Positions 1-7,483 are shown, counted from the first letter of the stretch. The stretch: 32,282 nt of DNA from Ruminococcus sp. UBA4385 (GCA_002391065.1 DGRP01000022.1:1-32282), one strand, 5' to 3'. Program-made: numbers and translations. The notes: a model not told the origin generated them from the sequence alone.

Positions 1-1464
1 GTTGACCAGACAAGAGGCTGGTTCTATTCACTGCTGGCTATCTCTACTCTGATATTCGACAAGGCTCCGTTCAAGAACGTTATAGTTCTCGGCCTTGTTC
101 AGGACGAGAACGGCCAGAAGATGTCGAAGTCAAAGGGCAATGCTGTTGACCCGTTTGAAGCTCTGGAGAAGTTCGGCGCTGACGCTATAAGATGGTACTT
201 CTATACCAATTCACAGCCGTGGCTGCCTAACAAGTTTCATGACAAGGGCGTTACCGAGGGTCAGAGAAAGTTCATGGGAACACTCTGGAACACCTATGCG
301 TTCTATATCCTGTATGCTGAGATAGACCAGTTCGACCCGACTAAGCATGAGATCGAGTATGAGAAGCTCTCCGTAATGGACAAGTGGCTGCTCTCTAAGA
401 TGAACACCATGATAAAGGAGACCGACGACAACCTTGCAAACTACCGTATCCCCGAGGCTGCCAAAGCTATGCAGGAGTTCGTTGACGACCTCTCGAACTG
501 GTATGTAAGGCGCGGCAGAGAGAGATACTGGGTACAGGGCATGAGCCAGGATAAGATCAATGCTTATATGACCCTCTGGACTGCACTGGTAACACTTGCT
601 AAGTGCGCTGCTCCTATGGTGCCGTTCATCACCGAGGAGATCTATCAGAACCTTGTAAGAAGTGTTGATAAGAACGCTCCCGAGAGTATACACCTTTGCG
701 ACTACCCTGTATGCGATGAGAAGCTTATCGACAAGAAGCTCGAAAGCGATATGGACGAGGTACTGAAAATAGTTATCCTCGGAAGAAGTGCAAGAAACGG
801 CGCTGCTCTCAAGAACAGACAGCCGCTGAGCAAGATGTATGTGTCCGCAGATCATGAGCTTGACAGCTTCTATGTTGACATAATCAGAGATGAGCTCAAC
901 CTTAAAGCAGTTGAGTTCAAGGACGATGTTTCATCGTTCATCGAGTACAAGTTCAAACCGCAGCTGAAAACTCTCGGACCGAGATACGGCAAGAACCTGA
1001 ACGAGATCAGAACTGCTCTTACCGAGCTTGACGGAAACGCCGCTTATGCCGAGCTTGGCGCTAACGAGTGCCTGAAACTCAACATTTCTATCGGTGAGAT
1101 AAGCCTTGACAGAGATGATCTGCTTATTGAAAGCGACCAGAAGGAAGGCTTCTACACCTTGACCGATAATGGCGTTACTGTTGCTATCTGCACAGTACTT
1201 ACTCCCGAGCTGATCGAGGAGGGCTATGTGCGTGAGATCATCAGCAAGCTGCAGACCATGCGTAAGGATTCGGGCTTTGAGGTCATGGATCACATCGAGG
1301 TATCTATCAGCGGAAGTCAGGCTGTATGCGACGTAGTTGAGAAGTACAAGGACAGCATCTCGACAGACGTTCTTGCGAACTCTATCGCCTTCACCGATGC
1401 TCCCGACGCTAAGGAGTGGGATATAAACGGTGAAAAGGTAAAGATCGCAGTTAAGAAGGTTTAA
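1..1464 (+). CDS. ileS: Isoleucyl-tRNA synthetase, C-terminal part (5' end outside window)
   Basis: The reading frame is open from base 1, so only the last 487 residues are present. The enzyme charges tRNA-Ile with isoleucine in the cytoplasm. The visible part begins inside the class I catalytic domain with DQTRGWFYSLL, followed by the KMSKS loop (residues 40-44), which binds ATP. Then comes the helical anticodon-binding domain (LSNWYVRRGRERYW near residues 165-180). The C-terminal part (AALKNRQPLSKMYV onward) resembles the extra C-terminal domain of the long, eukaryote-like IleS2 branch, and I see no C-terminal zinc-finger cysteine cluster of the IleS1 type. The IleS2 assignment is inference from the tail; IleRS itself is certain. 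The gene ends 27 bases before a strong terminator. Any T-box leader would lie outside the window. Confidence 0.97.
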   Translation, partial: VDQTRGWFYSLLAISTLIFDKAPFKNVIVLGLVQDENGQKMSKSKGNAVDPFEALEKFGADAIRWYFYTNSQPWLPNKFHDKGVTEGQRKFMGTLWNTYAFYILYAEIDQFDPTKHEIEYEKLSVMDKWLLSKMNTMIKETDDNLANYRIPEAAKAMQEFVDDLSNWYVRRGRERYWVQGMSQDKINAYMTLWTALVTLAKCAAPMVPFITEEIYQNLVRSVDKNAPESIHLCDYPVCDEKLIDKKLESDMDEVLKIVILGRSARNGAALKNRQPLSKMYVSADHELDSFYVDIIRDELNLKAVEFKDDVSSFIEYKFKPQLKTLGPRYGKNLNEIRTALTELDGNAAYAELGANECLKLNISIGEISLDRDDLLIESDQKEGFYTLTDNGVTVAICTVLTPELIEEGYVREIISKLQTMRKDSGFEVMDHIEVSISGSQAVCDVVEKYKDSISTDVLANSIAFTDAPDAKEWDINGEKVKIAVKKV

Positions 1465-1490
1465 GTCAAAAAGCTAAATTCTTATATAGG

Positions 1491-1524
1491 AACGCTCCCT
1501 CGTATTAAACGGGGGAGCGTTTTT
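1491..1524 (+). terminator. Rho-independent terminator of ileS
   Basis: The arms AACGCTCCC (1491-1499) and GGGAGCGTT (1513-1521) pair, and the stem extends inward to about 12 bp around the loop TATTAAA. A run of five T follows on the plus strand. The minus-strand side has no T run, so it serves ileS. Confidence 0.9.
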
Positions 1525-1528
1525 GTGG

Positions 1529-1771
1529 TTAATACATTTCCTGTTCAAGTGACCTGAATACCTCAGTATCAAAGAACTCACTTATCGAAATATCAAGACC
1601 GTCACAAAGCTTTTTTATTGTGACGATTCCTACATTTTTAGATTTTAGATTAACGATGTCATTAACTGTGGACTGCGTTACACCTGAAATTGTTGCAAGC
1701 TTATTTATCGTTATACCATTTTGCTCACAAAGCTCAATAAAACGTTGTGCCGTAGCCTGCGAAATGTTCAT
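1529..1771 (-). CDS. Small XRE-family helix-turn-helix regulator
   Basis: An 80-aa DNA-binding protein that is almost entirely one HTH_XRE (Cro/CI-like) domain. The recognition region is NKLATISGVTQSTVNDIV (about residues 23-40), followed by the typical third and fourth helices with IVTIKKLCDGLDISISEFF. I start it at the ATG at 1771 because AAAGGAC lies about 9 bases upstream; in-frame starts further out (to 1825) lack a ribosome site. It is transcribed divergently from the 63-aa gene at 1916. The shared intergenic region carries two copies of an AACGG-N4-CCGTT palindrome, so it most likely represses the divergent operon and perhaps itself; that role is inferred. No phage genes adjoin it. Its AT-rich composition differs from the surrounding core genes, as in an acquired islet. 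Confidence 0.9.
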   Translation of the reverse strand: MNISQATAQRFIELCEQNGITINKLATISGVTQSTVNDIVNLKSKNVGIVTIKKLCDGLDISISEFFDTEVFRSLEQEMY

Positions 1772-1804
1772 GATAATACGTCCTTTCATCATTTTGACAT
1801 ATAT

Positions 1805-1834
1805 ATCATAACACTTTTTGTACAAAATTATTAA
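1805..1834 (-). promoter_or_regulatory. Likely promoter of the XRE regulator gene
   Basis: On the minus strand, TTAATA (1829-1834) lies 18 bases before TATGAT (1805-1810), and the -10 is preceded by TG, giving an extended -10. The -35 overlaps the edge of palindrome O1, which fits autoregulation. Confidence 0.55.
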
Positions 1835-1846
1835 CGGAATGCCGTT
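1833..1846. promoter_or_regulatory. Palindrome O1 (AACGG-N4-CCGTT), putative operator
   Basis: AACGGAATGCCGTT is a 5-bp inverted repeat with a 4-base spacer. It sits exactly between the two divergent -35 elements and overlaps each by two bases. The same core recurs in O2, 47 bases away centre to centre. It is the probable binding site of the adjacent XRE protein (inference). Confidence 0.65.
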
Positions 1847-1873
1847 GACTTTCGTTTCTCTTTGTGGTAAAAT
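1845..1873 (+). promoter_or_regulatory. Sigma-A promoter of the 63-aa gene and lipoprotein
   Basis: TTGACT (1845-1850) and TAAAAT (1868-1873) are separated by the ideal 17 bases. O1 overlaps the -35; O2 overlaps the last bases of the -10 and covers the predicted transcription start. A protein bound to both would block this promoter. Confidence 0.8.
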
Positions 1874-1902
1874 ATATTTAACGGTAAACCGTTAAATATA
1901 TT
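1871..1902. promoter_or_regulatory. Palindrome O2, perfect 14-bp inverted repeat, putative operator
   Basis: AATATATTTAACGG (1871-1884) and its exact complement (1889-1902) flank the spacer TAAA. The centre repeats the AACGG-N4-CCGTT core of O1. It covers the expected start of transcription and ends one base before the GGAGG ribosome site, so in RNA it could also form a hairpin beside that site. Confidence 0.7.
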
Positions 1903-1915
1903 TGGAGGTGTTTAT

Positions 1916-2107
1916 ATGCAAACAAGTAAACTTATTGGATACAGACTAGATAGGAAGTATTCATATGATACGCTTAAGAAAGAACTGGGTGAAGACCTGC
2001 AGGAAGCCATAAATAACGAATACTTTATCGAAATTAAAGGAAACGATGAACAACCAGTCTATTTGTTTACTGAAAAAGGAAAACAAGCAGCATGGGAGAA
2101 GAAATAA
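1916..2107 (+). CDS. Hypothetical 63-aa protein under XRE control
   Basis: A small protein with no family I recognise. It starts at an ATG with GGAGGTG eight bases upstream, so translation should be strong, and it ends in a double stop (TAATAA). It is highly charged and soluble-looking, with a central KKELGEDLQEAINNEYF stretch and a C-terminal VYLFTEKGKQAAWEKK. The last part resembles the wing and final helix of small winged-helix proteins, but this is only a resemblance. It is the first gene behind a strong promoter framed by palindromes O1 and O2, and is followed 37 bases later by a lipoprotein gene with no promoter between, so the two should be co-transcribed. Function is unknown. Confidence 0.75.
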   Translation: MQTSKLIGYRLDRKYSYDTLKKELGEDLQEAINNEYFIEIKGNDEQPVYLFTEKGKQAAWEKK

Positions 2108-2144
2108 TAAGTTTATTCAGATTCACCATAAGGAGGTATTTGCT

Positions 2145-2816
2145 ATGAAAAGAATACTCTATATACTGCTAGTCGTCATTATGTGTTCCGGACTTGCTTC
2201 TTGTGGAAAAGCAGTTGATAATTTAAATGATGATGAGAAGAAAATACTTGATGCATTAACAGCTAATATAACTACCTTTCATGATCCTGCTTCGGTAAGG
2301 GTGATAAAATGCAGTGACCCATTTTCCAATCGATATGAAAACTTTGTTGATACAGACAATTATTTCTATTATTCAAGTTTTTTGGGATATCCAGATGGTA
2401 GTATGTTTGACGCAGATACTTGGGAATTCAAAGAGTCAGAAAACTATGATAATTTAGATTGTGTAATGATTCAACTAAACGGGACAAATACTTCTGGAGG
2501 TAAATCATCAGAAGTATACTGTCTTTGTATAGATGGTGCTGATGCGAATAAAATTCAAGTATTCACAGAAGAAATAAACTTCATAAAAAATGATAATGCT
2601 AGTGACGAAGAATCATCGAGTTCTTCTAAATTTGCCGATATGGTTGGTAAAGGGTGGCAGGAGAAACAAATGAAGATTATTGAAGCAAAAGCAGATAAAC
2701 TCGGATATAATACAGCCTCATCAGGCTCATATCCAATTTCACAAGGCAATGACATCGATGTTTCAAAACTAAATGCAGCTCTTGAAGAATACTGCAAAGA
2801 GCAAGGATATAAATAA
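2145..2816 (+). CDS. Hypothetical lipoprotein
   Basis: A 223-aa protein with a clear lipoprotein signal: MKRIL, a hydrophobic stretch, and the lipobox LASC with the modified cysteine at residue 20, so it should be anchored to the outer face of the membrane. I start it at the ATG at 2145 because AAGGAGG lies about 8 bases upstream; the in-frame start at 2046 would remove the signal position. The mature part is acidic and Ser/Asn/Asp-rich. It has an N-terminal region (DDEKKILDALTANITTFHDP) reminiscent of small clostridial lipoproteins, a Ser-rich linker (DEESSSSSKF, about residues 161-170), and a C-terminal helical segment (KLNAALEEYCKEQGYK). I recognise no catalytic motif. It is probably in an operon with the 63-aa gene and under XRE control. 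Its AT-rich codon use differs from the neighbouring core genes. Confidence 0.85.
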   Translation: MKRILYILLVVIMCSGLASCGKAVDNLNDDEKKILDALTANITTFHDPASVRVIKCSDPFSNRYENFVDTDNYFYYSSFLGYPDGSMFDADTWEFKESENYDNLDCVMIQLNGTNTSGGKSSEVYCLCIDGADANKIQVFTEEINFIKNDNASDEESSSSSKFADMVGKGWQEKQMKIIEAKADKLGYNTASSGSYPISQGNDIDVSKLNAALEEYCKEQGYK

Positions 2817-2831
2817 TCATAGAATAGTACA

Positions 2832-2869
2832 AAAGGCATACAGTCCGAAAAAGCGGACTGTATGCCTTT
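2832..2869. terminator. Two-way terminator between lipoprotein and U32 gene
   Basis: A perfect 16-bp stem, AAAGGCATACAGTCCG (2832-2847) with its complement (2854-2869), closes the loop AAAAAG. T-rich DNA follows on both strands, so it can end both the rightward lipoprotein transcript and the leftward thyX operon, whose stop codon is at 2871. Confidence 0.9.
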
Positions 2870-2870
2870 C

Positions 2871-4100
2871 TTATTTCTTCATTCTTATAATGGAGTTCCA
2901 CGGGTACGCCCTCGGGGCGTTCATTGAGAACTTCATAGCTGCGTGGTTGGCTGTGTCGATAGGGTTGCCCCACTCGTCATAAAGCTCTGTTACGGTGAAG
3001 GTCTCGGGGGCGCCCTCGGTGGTCAGCACCTCGACCTCGTCGCCGAGGTTGAACTTGTTCTTCTGCTGGCAGAGGAGCCTTCCGTCTGCAAAGCCCTCGA
3101 CTACCGCAACTACGTCATATTCACGGACATAGCCGCTTGTGCCGTAATACTGGCTGTCCTCGGGTCTGCCGAAATAGAAACCCTCGCAGTATGCCCTGTG
3201 GCTGACCTTATAGACCTCGTCTTTCAGCCACTGAGGTAGCTCAAAGTGGTCTGGGTCGGCCTTGTAGATGTCCATAGCCTTGCGGTACGCATTCGTGATG
3301 ACCGACACATAGTAGCTCGACTTTGCCCTGCCCTCTATCTTGAAGCTGTTTATTCCTGCCTCGGCAAGCTTGTCGATGTGCTCGATAAGGCACATATCCT
3401 TTGAGTTCAAGATGTATGTGCCCTTTTCGTCCTCTATCACGGGGAAATACTGTCCTGGTCTTGTCTCCTCCATAAGGTGATAGCCCCAGCGGCAGGGCTG
3501 AGCGCACTCGCCCCTGTTGGCGTCACGCCCTACAAGGTACTGCGAGATAAGACAGCGCCCCGAAAAGCTCATGCACATAGCCCCGTGAACAAAGCACTCG
3601 ATCTCCAGCTCCTTCGGGGTCTTTGCTCTGAGCTCTGCTATCTCATCTAAGGTCATCTCTCTTGCAAGCACTACCCTCTTGGCGCCCATTTCATAGAACG
3701 CATTTGCACTTGCATAGTTGACTATTCCTGCCTGAGTGGAGATGTGTATATCTATATCAGGCGCATACTTTTTCACCAGCATGAATACGCCGATATCATT
3801 GACTATCAGAGCGTCAACGCCTGCTGAGACCGCATCTTTAACGAACGGTTCAAGCTTTGGTATCTCATCATTATGGGGGAGGGTATTGCAGGTAAGATAC
3901 ACCCGTTTTCCCCTTGAATGAGCTTCATCGCAGGCCTTTTTGAGAAGCTCGCTGTCAAAGTTCGCCGAAGCTGCCCTCATTCCGAAGCCTGTGCCGCCCA
4001 GATAAACGGCATCTGCCCCGAAGTCGAGCGCTGCATACAGCCTTTCCATATCTCCGACAGGAGAAAGCACCTCCAGAAGGCTCGTATTTACGTCACGCAT
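2871..4100 (-). CDS. trhP: U32 family protein, TrhP-like tRNA hydroxylation enzyme
   Basis: A 409-aa member of the U32 'peptidase' family. Characterised relatives (E. coli YegQ/TrhP, B. subtilis YrrN/YrrO) are not known as general proteases; they make 5-hydroxyuridine in the tRNA wobble position using prephenate. The N-terminal barrel (LLEVLSPVGDMERLYAALDFGADAVY) leads to the U32 signature, with C169, C176, C183, C199 and C203 in the order FVHGAMCMSFSGRC...GECAQPCRW. These cysteines are expected to hold an iron-sulfur cluster. A small C-terminal beta domain (residues 330-409) follows. Its start codon overlaps the mltG stop (TAATG), so the two are translationally coupled. B. subtilis also keeps mltG (yrrL) beside yrrN-yrrO, but the yrrM methyltransferase is absent here. 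The exact RNA target is inferred from the family. Confidence 0.88.
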   Translation of the reverse strand: MRDVNTSLLEVLSPVGDMERLYAALDFGADAVYLGGTGFGMRAASANFDSELLKKACDEAHSRGKRVYLTCNTLPHNDEIPKLEPFVKDAVSAGVDALIVNDIGVFMLVKKYAPDIDIHISTQAGIVNYASANAFYEMGAKRVVLAREMTLDEIAELRAKTPKELEIECFVHGAMCMSFSGRCLISQYLVGRDANRGECAQPCRWGYHLMEETRPGQYFPVIEDEKGTYILNSKDMCLIEHIDKLAEAGINSFKIEGRAKSSYYVSVITNAYRKAMDIYKADPDHFELPQWLKDEVYKVSHRAYCEGFYFGRPEDSQYYGTSGYVREYDVVAVVEGFADGRLLCQQKNKFNLGDEVEVLTTEGAPETFTVTELYDEWGNPIDTANHAAMKFSMNAPRAYPWNSIIRMKK

Positions 4101-5680
4101 TATGCAAGACCTGCCTTCTTGAGGTTCTCTTCATGCTCCTCAAGCGTCTTAGCATAGAAGGTCTGCTTTGTGGTGAGGTTATTACAGAAGTAATAGTAAT
4201 TTGTCTTAGCAGGATTGAGAACTGCAAGTATAGCTTCAACACCGGGGTTGCAGATAGGTCCTGCGGGCAGTCCCTTGCAGGAATAAGTGTCATAGCTCTC
4301 GGCATAGTGGGTTCTTGCAGAGGCTGTATCTGCCTGTGCATTAATTACCTGCTTGATGTAGTTAGATGTTGTATCGGACTGCAGCATCGGGAAGGTATCG
4401 GGGTCATTCAGACGGTTGATAAATACTGACGCTACAGTCGGCATTTCCTCAACGGAAGCAGACTCAAGCTGAACGATAGATGCAAGCGTCATCACCTGCT
4501 GGAATGTAAGCTTAGTGGTTGACATCTTAGGCTCGATAGAGGTCGTATACTGCTTCTGGAACTGCTCCTTTACCTTCTTGGCTACGTTCTCCGCAGAGTC
4601 GTTTACATAGAACTCGTATGTATTCGGTGCGAAGTAGCCCTCTCTTGCATAGAAGGTATCTGCGTCCTTGTCAATAAGCTTTTCAAAGTCAAGTCCCTGA
4701 TCTCTGTTGAACTCAAAGATGAAGTCATCAGCTTCGCAGACCTTAGCTTCTTCAAGCTTGTCGGCAATAGTTATAAGGTTTTCACCCTCGGCAAAGGTAA
4801 CTGTTACAGACTCATACGATTCTCTCTGAACCGAGAGCTTCTCGATAATATCCTGATAGCCGTTTGAAGGCTGGAGAGTTATATCTCCCGGATAAAGGGT
4901 AGGATCGTGCTGAAGCTTCAGAGCAAGCTTGAACAGAGTTTTGTTCTGGATAACGCCGTTTTCAACAAGTATATCGGCTATCTTATCATTGTTTGAGCCC
5001 TCAGGGATATTAAATCTTATATCGCTCTCGCTCTTGCCGATACCGTAAAATTCCATTCCGAGCTTGATACCCGTAACAGCTATCAGCAGTGAAACAGTAA
5101 GTATTATCGCAACAATAATGATACCGCCGAAGATAGTTCCGTTAAAGCGGCTCTTCTTTTTCTTCTTTTTCTTTTTGCTTTTTCCTGTCGGCTTCTTTTT
5201 GGGCGGAGCCGTCCTTTCAGGCGCACGCACCGATTTTTCAGGCACTGCGGCATTCTCGGGCTCAGCCTCTTCGGGGGTCTGCTCGAAACTCTCGGAAGGC
5301 TTTTCTGTCTCCGAGGGCTCTGCGCTATCCGCAGGCTTATCAGTCTCAGTAATAACAGCCTCAACAGCTTCTACAGAGTGGTTTTCTGCCTCTTTTTCAA
5401 GCACTGCCACAGCGGAAGCCGCAGACAATGCCGCCGCAGATGCCGACAGCTCAGACCTTGCCGACCTGCTGAGCTCAGCAATATGGTCTGCTGTGCTCTT
5501 AGGCTCGGTTACGGCAGGAACTTCAGTTTCAGCAGGAGCTTCTGACGTCATAGTCTCAGGGGCTTTTGGGGGCTCCTTCGGAGCAGGATCATCAATAGGC
5601 TCAATTCCCTGAACGAAGTCAGGACCGGAAAAACCGTCCTCTTCAACAGGTGTTCCCTGATCTTTTTTAATATCGCTCAT
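4100..5680 (-). CDS. mltG: Endolytic transglycosylase MltG with long disordered N-terminus
   Basis: MltG cuts nascent peptidoglycan glycan strands at the outer face of the membrane and sets their length. The 526-aa protein starts at the ATG at 5680, preceded by GAAAGGAAG; an in-frame TTG at 5701 is less likely. Residues 1-165 are a Pro/Glu/Ala/Ser-rich, probably disordered cytoplasmic region, followed by a lysine run (about 167-176) and one membrane helix (183-204). The YceG/LysM-like region begins at about 225. The catalytic domain holds TLASIVQLESAS, with the conserved second Glu of the family's EKE motif at about residue 406, then TVASVFINRL, LQSDTTSNY and KGLPAGPICNPG. The first Glu of EKE is Gln here. 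Most MltG proteins are 330-400 aa, so the extra N-terminus is unusual. It is the fifth gene of the thyX operon. Confidence 0.95.
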   Translation of the reverse strand: MSDIKKDQGTPVEEDGFSGPDFVQGIEPIDDPAPKEPPKAPETMTSEAPAETEVPAVTEPKSTADHIAELSRSARSELSASAAALSAASAVAVLEKEAENHSVEAVEAVITETDKPADSAEPSETEKPSESFEQTPEEAEPENAAVPEKSVRAPERTAPPKKKPTGKSKKKKKKKKSRFNGTIFGGIIIVAIILTVSLLIAVTGIKLGMEFYGIGKSESDIRFNIPEGSNNDKIADILVENGVIQNKTLFKLALKLQHDPTLYPGDITLQPSNGYQDIIEKLSVQRESYESVTVTFAEGENLITIADKLEEAKVCEADDFIFEFNRDQGLDFEKLIDKDADTFYAREGYFAPNTYEFYVNDSAENVAKKVKEQFQKQYTTSIEPKMSTTKLTFQQVMTLASIVQLESASVEEMPTVASVFINRLNDPDTFPMLQSDTTSNYIKQVINAQADTASARTHYAESYDTYSCKGLPAGPICNPGVEAILAVLNPAKTNYYYFCNNLTTKQTFYAKTLEEHEENLKKAGLA

Positions 5681-5712
5681 TGGTTTCTTCCTTTCTTTCA
5701 ATAAACCTTATA

Positions 5713-6276
5713 TCAGAATTGATAGATATGTTTATCAGTAAAAAGCATATCAGCTTTCATATCATACTCATTGCGGGCAAGCTCGTCGCAGACACAGCTT
5801 TCGTAGCAGATACCTGCTTTCACTCCGTTAAAGCCTGCTAAGAACCTGTCATAGTAGCCTCCGCCAAAGCCAAGTCTCCAGCCCTTTCTGTCAAAGCAAA
5901 GCCCGGGCAGAACACAAAGCGCATTCTCAAAAGCCGTGACCTCACGGCATTTATCCGAGGGCTCAAGGATACCCATAGTGCCCTCCTCAAGCTCAGAGAA
6001 GGAGCATACCTCATAAAAGCGCATTATGCCCTCAGAAGGACTGCCGATACATTTCGGACACAGTACTTTTTTCTCCGAAAAGGCACAAGCCAGTATCTCT
6101 CTTGTCGATACCTCAATGCCTGTTGACACAAAGCACAGAAGCATCTCACAGGAACGGTACACATCACTTTTAAGAAAATTCTCCGTGATAAGCCTGTCCG
6201 CCTGCTTGCGCTCAGATCTGCTCATTTCACGGCGAAGCCCTTTATAATAAGCACGAAGCTCGCTCTTCTCTACCAT
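5713..6276 (-). CDS. 5-formyltetrahydrofolate cyclo-ligase
   Basis: A cytoplasmic enzyme (187 aa) that uses ATP to convert 5-formyl-THF to 5,10-methenyl-THF, returning a storage or dead-end folate to the one-carbon pool. The family hallmarks are an N-terminal KSELRAYYKGLRREM helix and, near the C-terminus, LPGLCFDRKGWRLGFGGGYYDRFL, whose GFGGGYYDR loop binds ATP and folate. The start at 6276 overlaps the stop of the DJ-1-like gene by 7 bases and gives the normal family length; the frame stays open further upstream but without family similarity. It is in one operon with thyX, whose reaction consumes methylene-THF, so the context matches folate recycling. Confidence 0.93.
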   Translation of the reverse strand: MVEKSELRAYYKGLRREMSRSERKQADRLITENFLKSDVYRSCEMLLCFVSTGIEVSTREILACAFSEKKVLCPKCIGSPSEGIMRFYEVCSFSELEEGTMGILEPSDKCREVTAFENALCVLPGLCFDRKGWRLGFGGGYYDRFLAGFNGVKAGICYESCVCDELARNEYDMKADMLFTDKHIYQF

Positions 6277-6815
6277 GCGCACTGAATGCTTGACTTTACG
6301 TGCTCGGCTTTTTCTTTTGAGACTGCAAGCTCGGCAAGCTTTAAGCCGAACTCTATACACACGCCTGCACCTCTTGCAGTAATTATCTTTCCGTCATGCT
6401 CAACAGGGGCGCCTGTGTGCTCTGCACCTGCAAGGTCTTTCTCAAAGCCCGGGAAGCAGGTTGCTTTTTTTCCGTTCAGCAGCCCCTTATGTCCGAGAAT
6501 CGAGGGAGCTGCACAGATAGCACCGATATACCTGTCATTCTCAGCGCAGAAGTCAATCGCTGCCTGAACGGTGCTGTCAGCCTCTAAGTTGAGTGTTCCG
6601 GGCATTCCGCCGGGGAGAACTATCATATCTGTATCACTTCCGAGCTTAACCTCGGCAGTGGTAATGTCAGCCTTAACGGGTACTTTTCCCGAGCTTACAA
6701 CAGTGTCTGAGCCGACACCTACTGTTTTTACCTCTGCACCTGCACGCCTGAGTACATCTACCGGTGCAAGTGCCTCGATCATTTCAAATCCGTTTGCAAG
6801 AAATACATATACCAT
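6270..6815 (-). CDS. DJ-1/PfpI family protein
   Basis: A 181-aa cytoplasmic protein of the DJ-1/ThiJ/YajL group, with the full-length flavodoxin-like fold. The reactive cysteine is C101 in GAICAAPSILG, and the conserved acidic partner is E14 in GFEMIEALAPVD; other signatures are VLPGGMPG and TARGAG. The histidine found in human DJ-1 is replaced here by the CFPGFE segment, as in many bacterial members. Proposed activities in the family (deglycase, chaperone, oxidative-stress sensor) are disputed, so the role is open. AGGAG lies ahead of the ATG at 6815, only 2 bases after the tmk stop, and the 3' end overlaps the next gene. Confidence 0.9.
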   Translation of the reverse strand: MVYVFLANGFEMIEALAPVDVLRRAGAEVKTVGVGSDTVVSSGKVPVKADITTAEVKLGSDTDMIVLPGGMPGTLNLEADSTVQAAIDFCAENDRYIGAICAAPSILGHKGLLNGKKATCFPGFEKDLAGAEHTGAPVEHDGKIITARGAGVCIEFGLKLAELAVSKEKAEHVKSSIQCAW

Positions 6816-6817
6816 AG

Positions 6818-7483
6818 TTATTCTCCTAACCAGCCGACAGTATCTAAAATGTCGGCAAAGATCTCATCTATAGTTCTGGGCTCATCGCCCTTACTGCACC
6901 TGATTATTTTCCAGCCGCATTTCTCTGCGGTGAAGAGTGCCGCCTTTCGGCAGGCATAAAGATATGACACATCTGCCTCGTGAATATCCTTTTTGGATTC
7001 ATCACCGTTGTAGCGCTCACTCATAAGCCTCTGGGATATTTCTATAGGCATATCCAGAAAAATCACCTGATCGGGTCTCGGCAGGCCAAGCTTGTCATAC
7101 TCATAATCCTCAAGCCATTCTATGTAGCTGTCCCATTCTTCCTCGGGGAGCTTTGTCATCTGATAAATGCAGTTTGATGTCACATAGCGTGCAGCACTTA
7201 TAAATGCGCCTTTTTTATAGTCCTCCTCCCAGAGCTGTTTATAGCTGACATATCGGTCAACAGCGTAAAAGCTCGATGCCGCATAGGCATTTACATCGGC
7301 AGGTGACGAGCCTATCTCTCCGCCGAGATACATCTTCACAAGCTCAGATGACTTATTATCATAATCGGGAAAGCTTATCGACTTATGATAAACTCCCCTG
7401 TCGGTAAGATACTTATCAAACTTATCAAACTGAGTAGACTTTCCGCTTCCGTCAAGCCCCTCCAGAACTATTATTCTGCTCAT
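6818..7483 (-). CDS. tmk: Thymidylate kinase, divergent clostridial type
   Basis: A 221-aa P-loop kinase that should phosphorylate dTMP to dTDP. The Walker A motif is GLDGSGKST (residues 9-17). FPDYD (about 38-42) and a LIDxx-type region, LGLPRPDQVIFLDMP (about 132-146), follow. The usual DRY/DRF motif before TSN reads AARYVTSN, with Ala98 in place of Asp; another DRY occurs earlier (AVDRYVSYK, about 74-82). The protein resembles the longer clostridial dTMP kinase branch more than B. subtilis Tmk, and a broader deoxynucleoside kinase role is possible. Its ATG overlaps the thyX stop (ATGA, 4 bases), so it is coupled to the enzyme that makes its substrate. Confidence 0.88.
   Translation of the reverse strand: MSRIIVLEGLDGSGKSTQFDKFDKYLTDRGVYHKSISFPDYDNKSSELVKMYLGGEIGSSPADVNAYAASSFYAVDRYVSYKQLWEEDYKKGAFISAARYVTSNCIYQMTKLPEEEWDSYIEWLEDYEYDKLGLPRPDQVIFLDMPIEISQRLMSERYNGDESKKDIHEADVSYLYACRKAALFTAEKCGWKIIRCSKGDEPRTIDEIFADILDTVGWLGE

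Noticed and set aside
1529..2107. Toxin-antitoxin pair (XRE antitoxin with 63-aa toxin)
   Set aside because: The genes are divergent rather than overlapping in one operon, and the 63-aa product shows no toxin motif. A repressor-operon switch explains the layout better.
1529..2869. Prophage remnant
   Set aside because: An XRE regulator with a divergent small gene recalls phage switches, but no integrase, attachment repeat or structural gene is present.
5064..5612. 182-codon plus-strand frame rich in Ser, Ala and Phe, opposite mltG
   Set aside because: It is the complement of the low-complexity MltG N-terminus, and its long Phe run mirrors the lysine run. No independent evidence of coding.
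6270..6360. Longer 5-formyl-THF cyclo-ligase starting at 6360
   Set aside because: The extra 28 residues are Arg/Cys-rich, lie inside the DJ-1-like gene and do not fit the family; ATG 6276 gives normal length.
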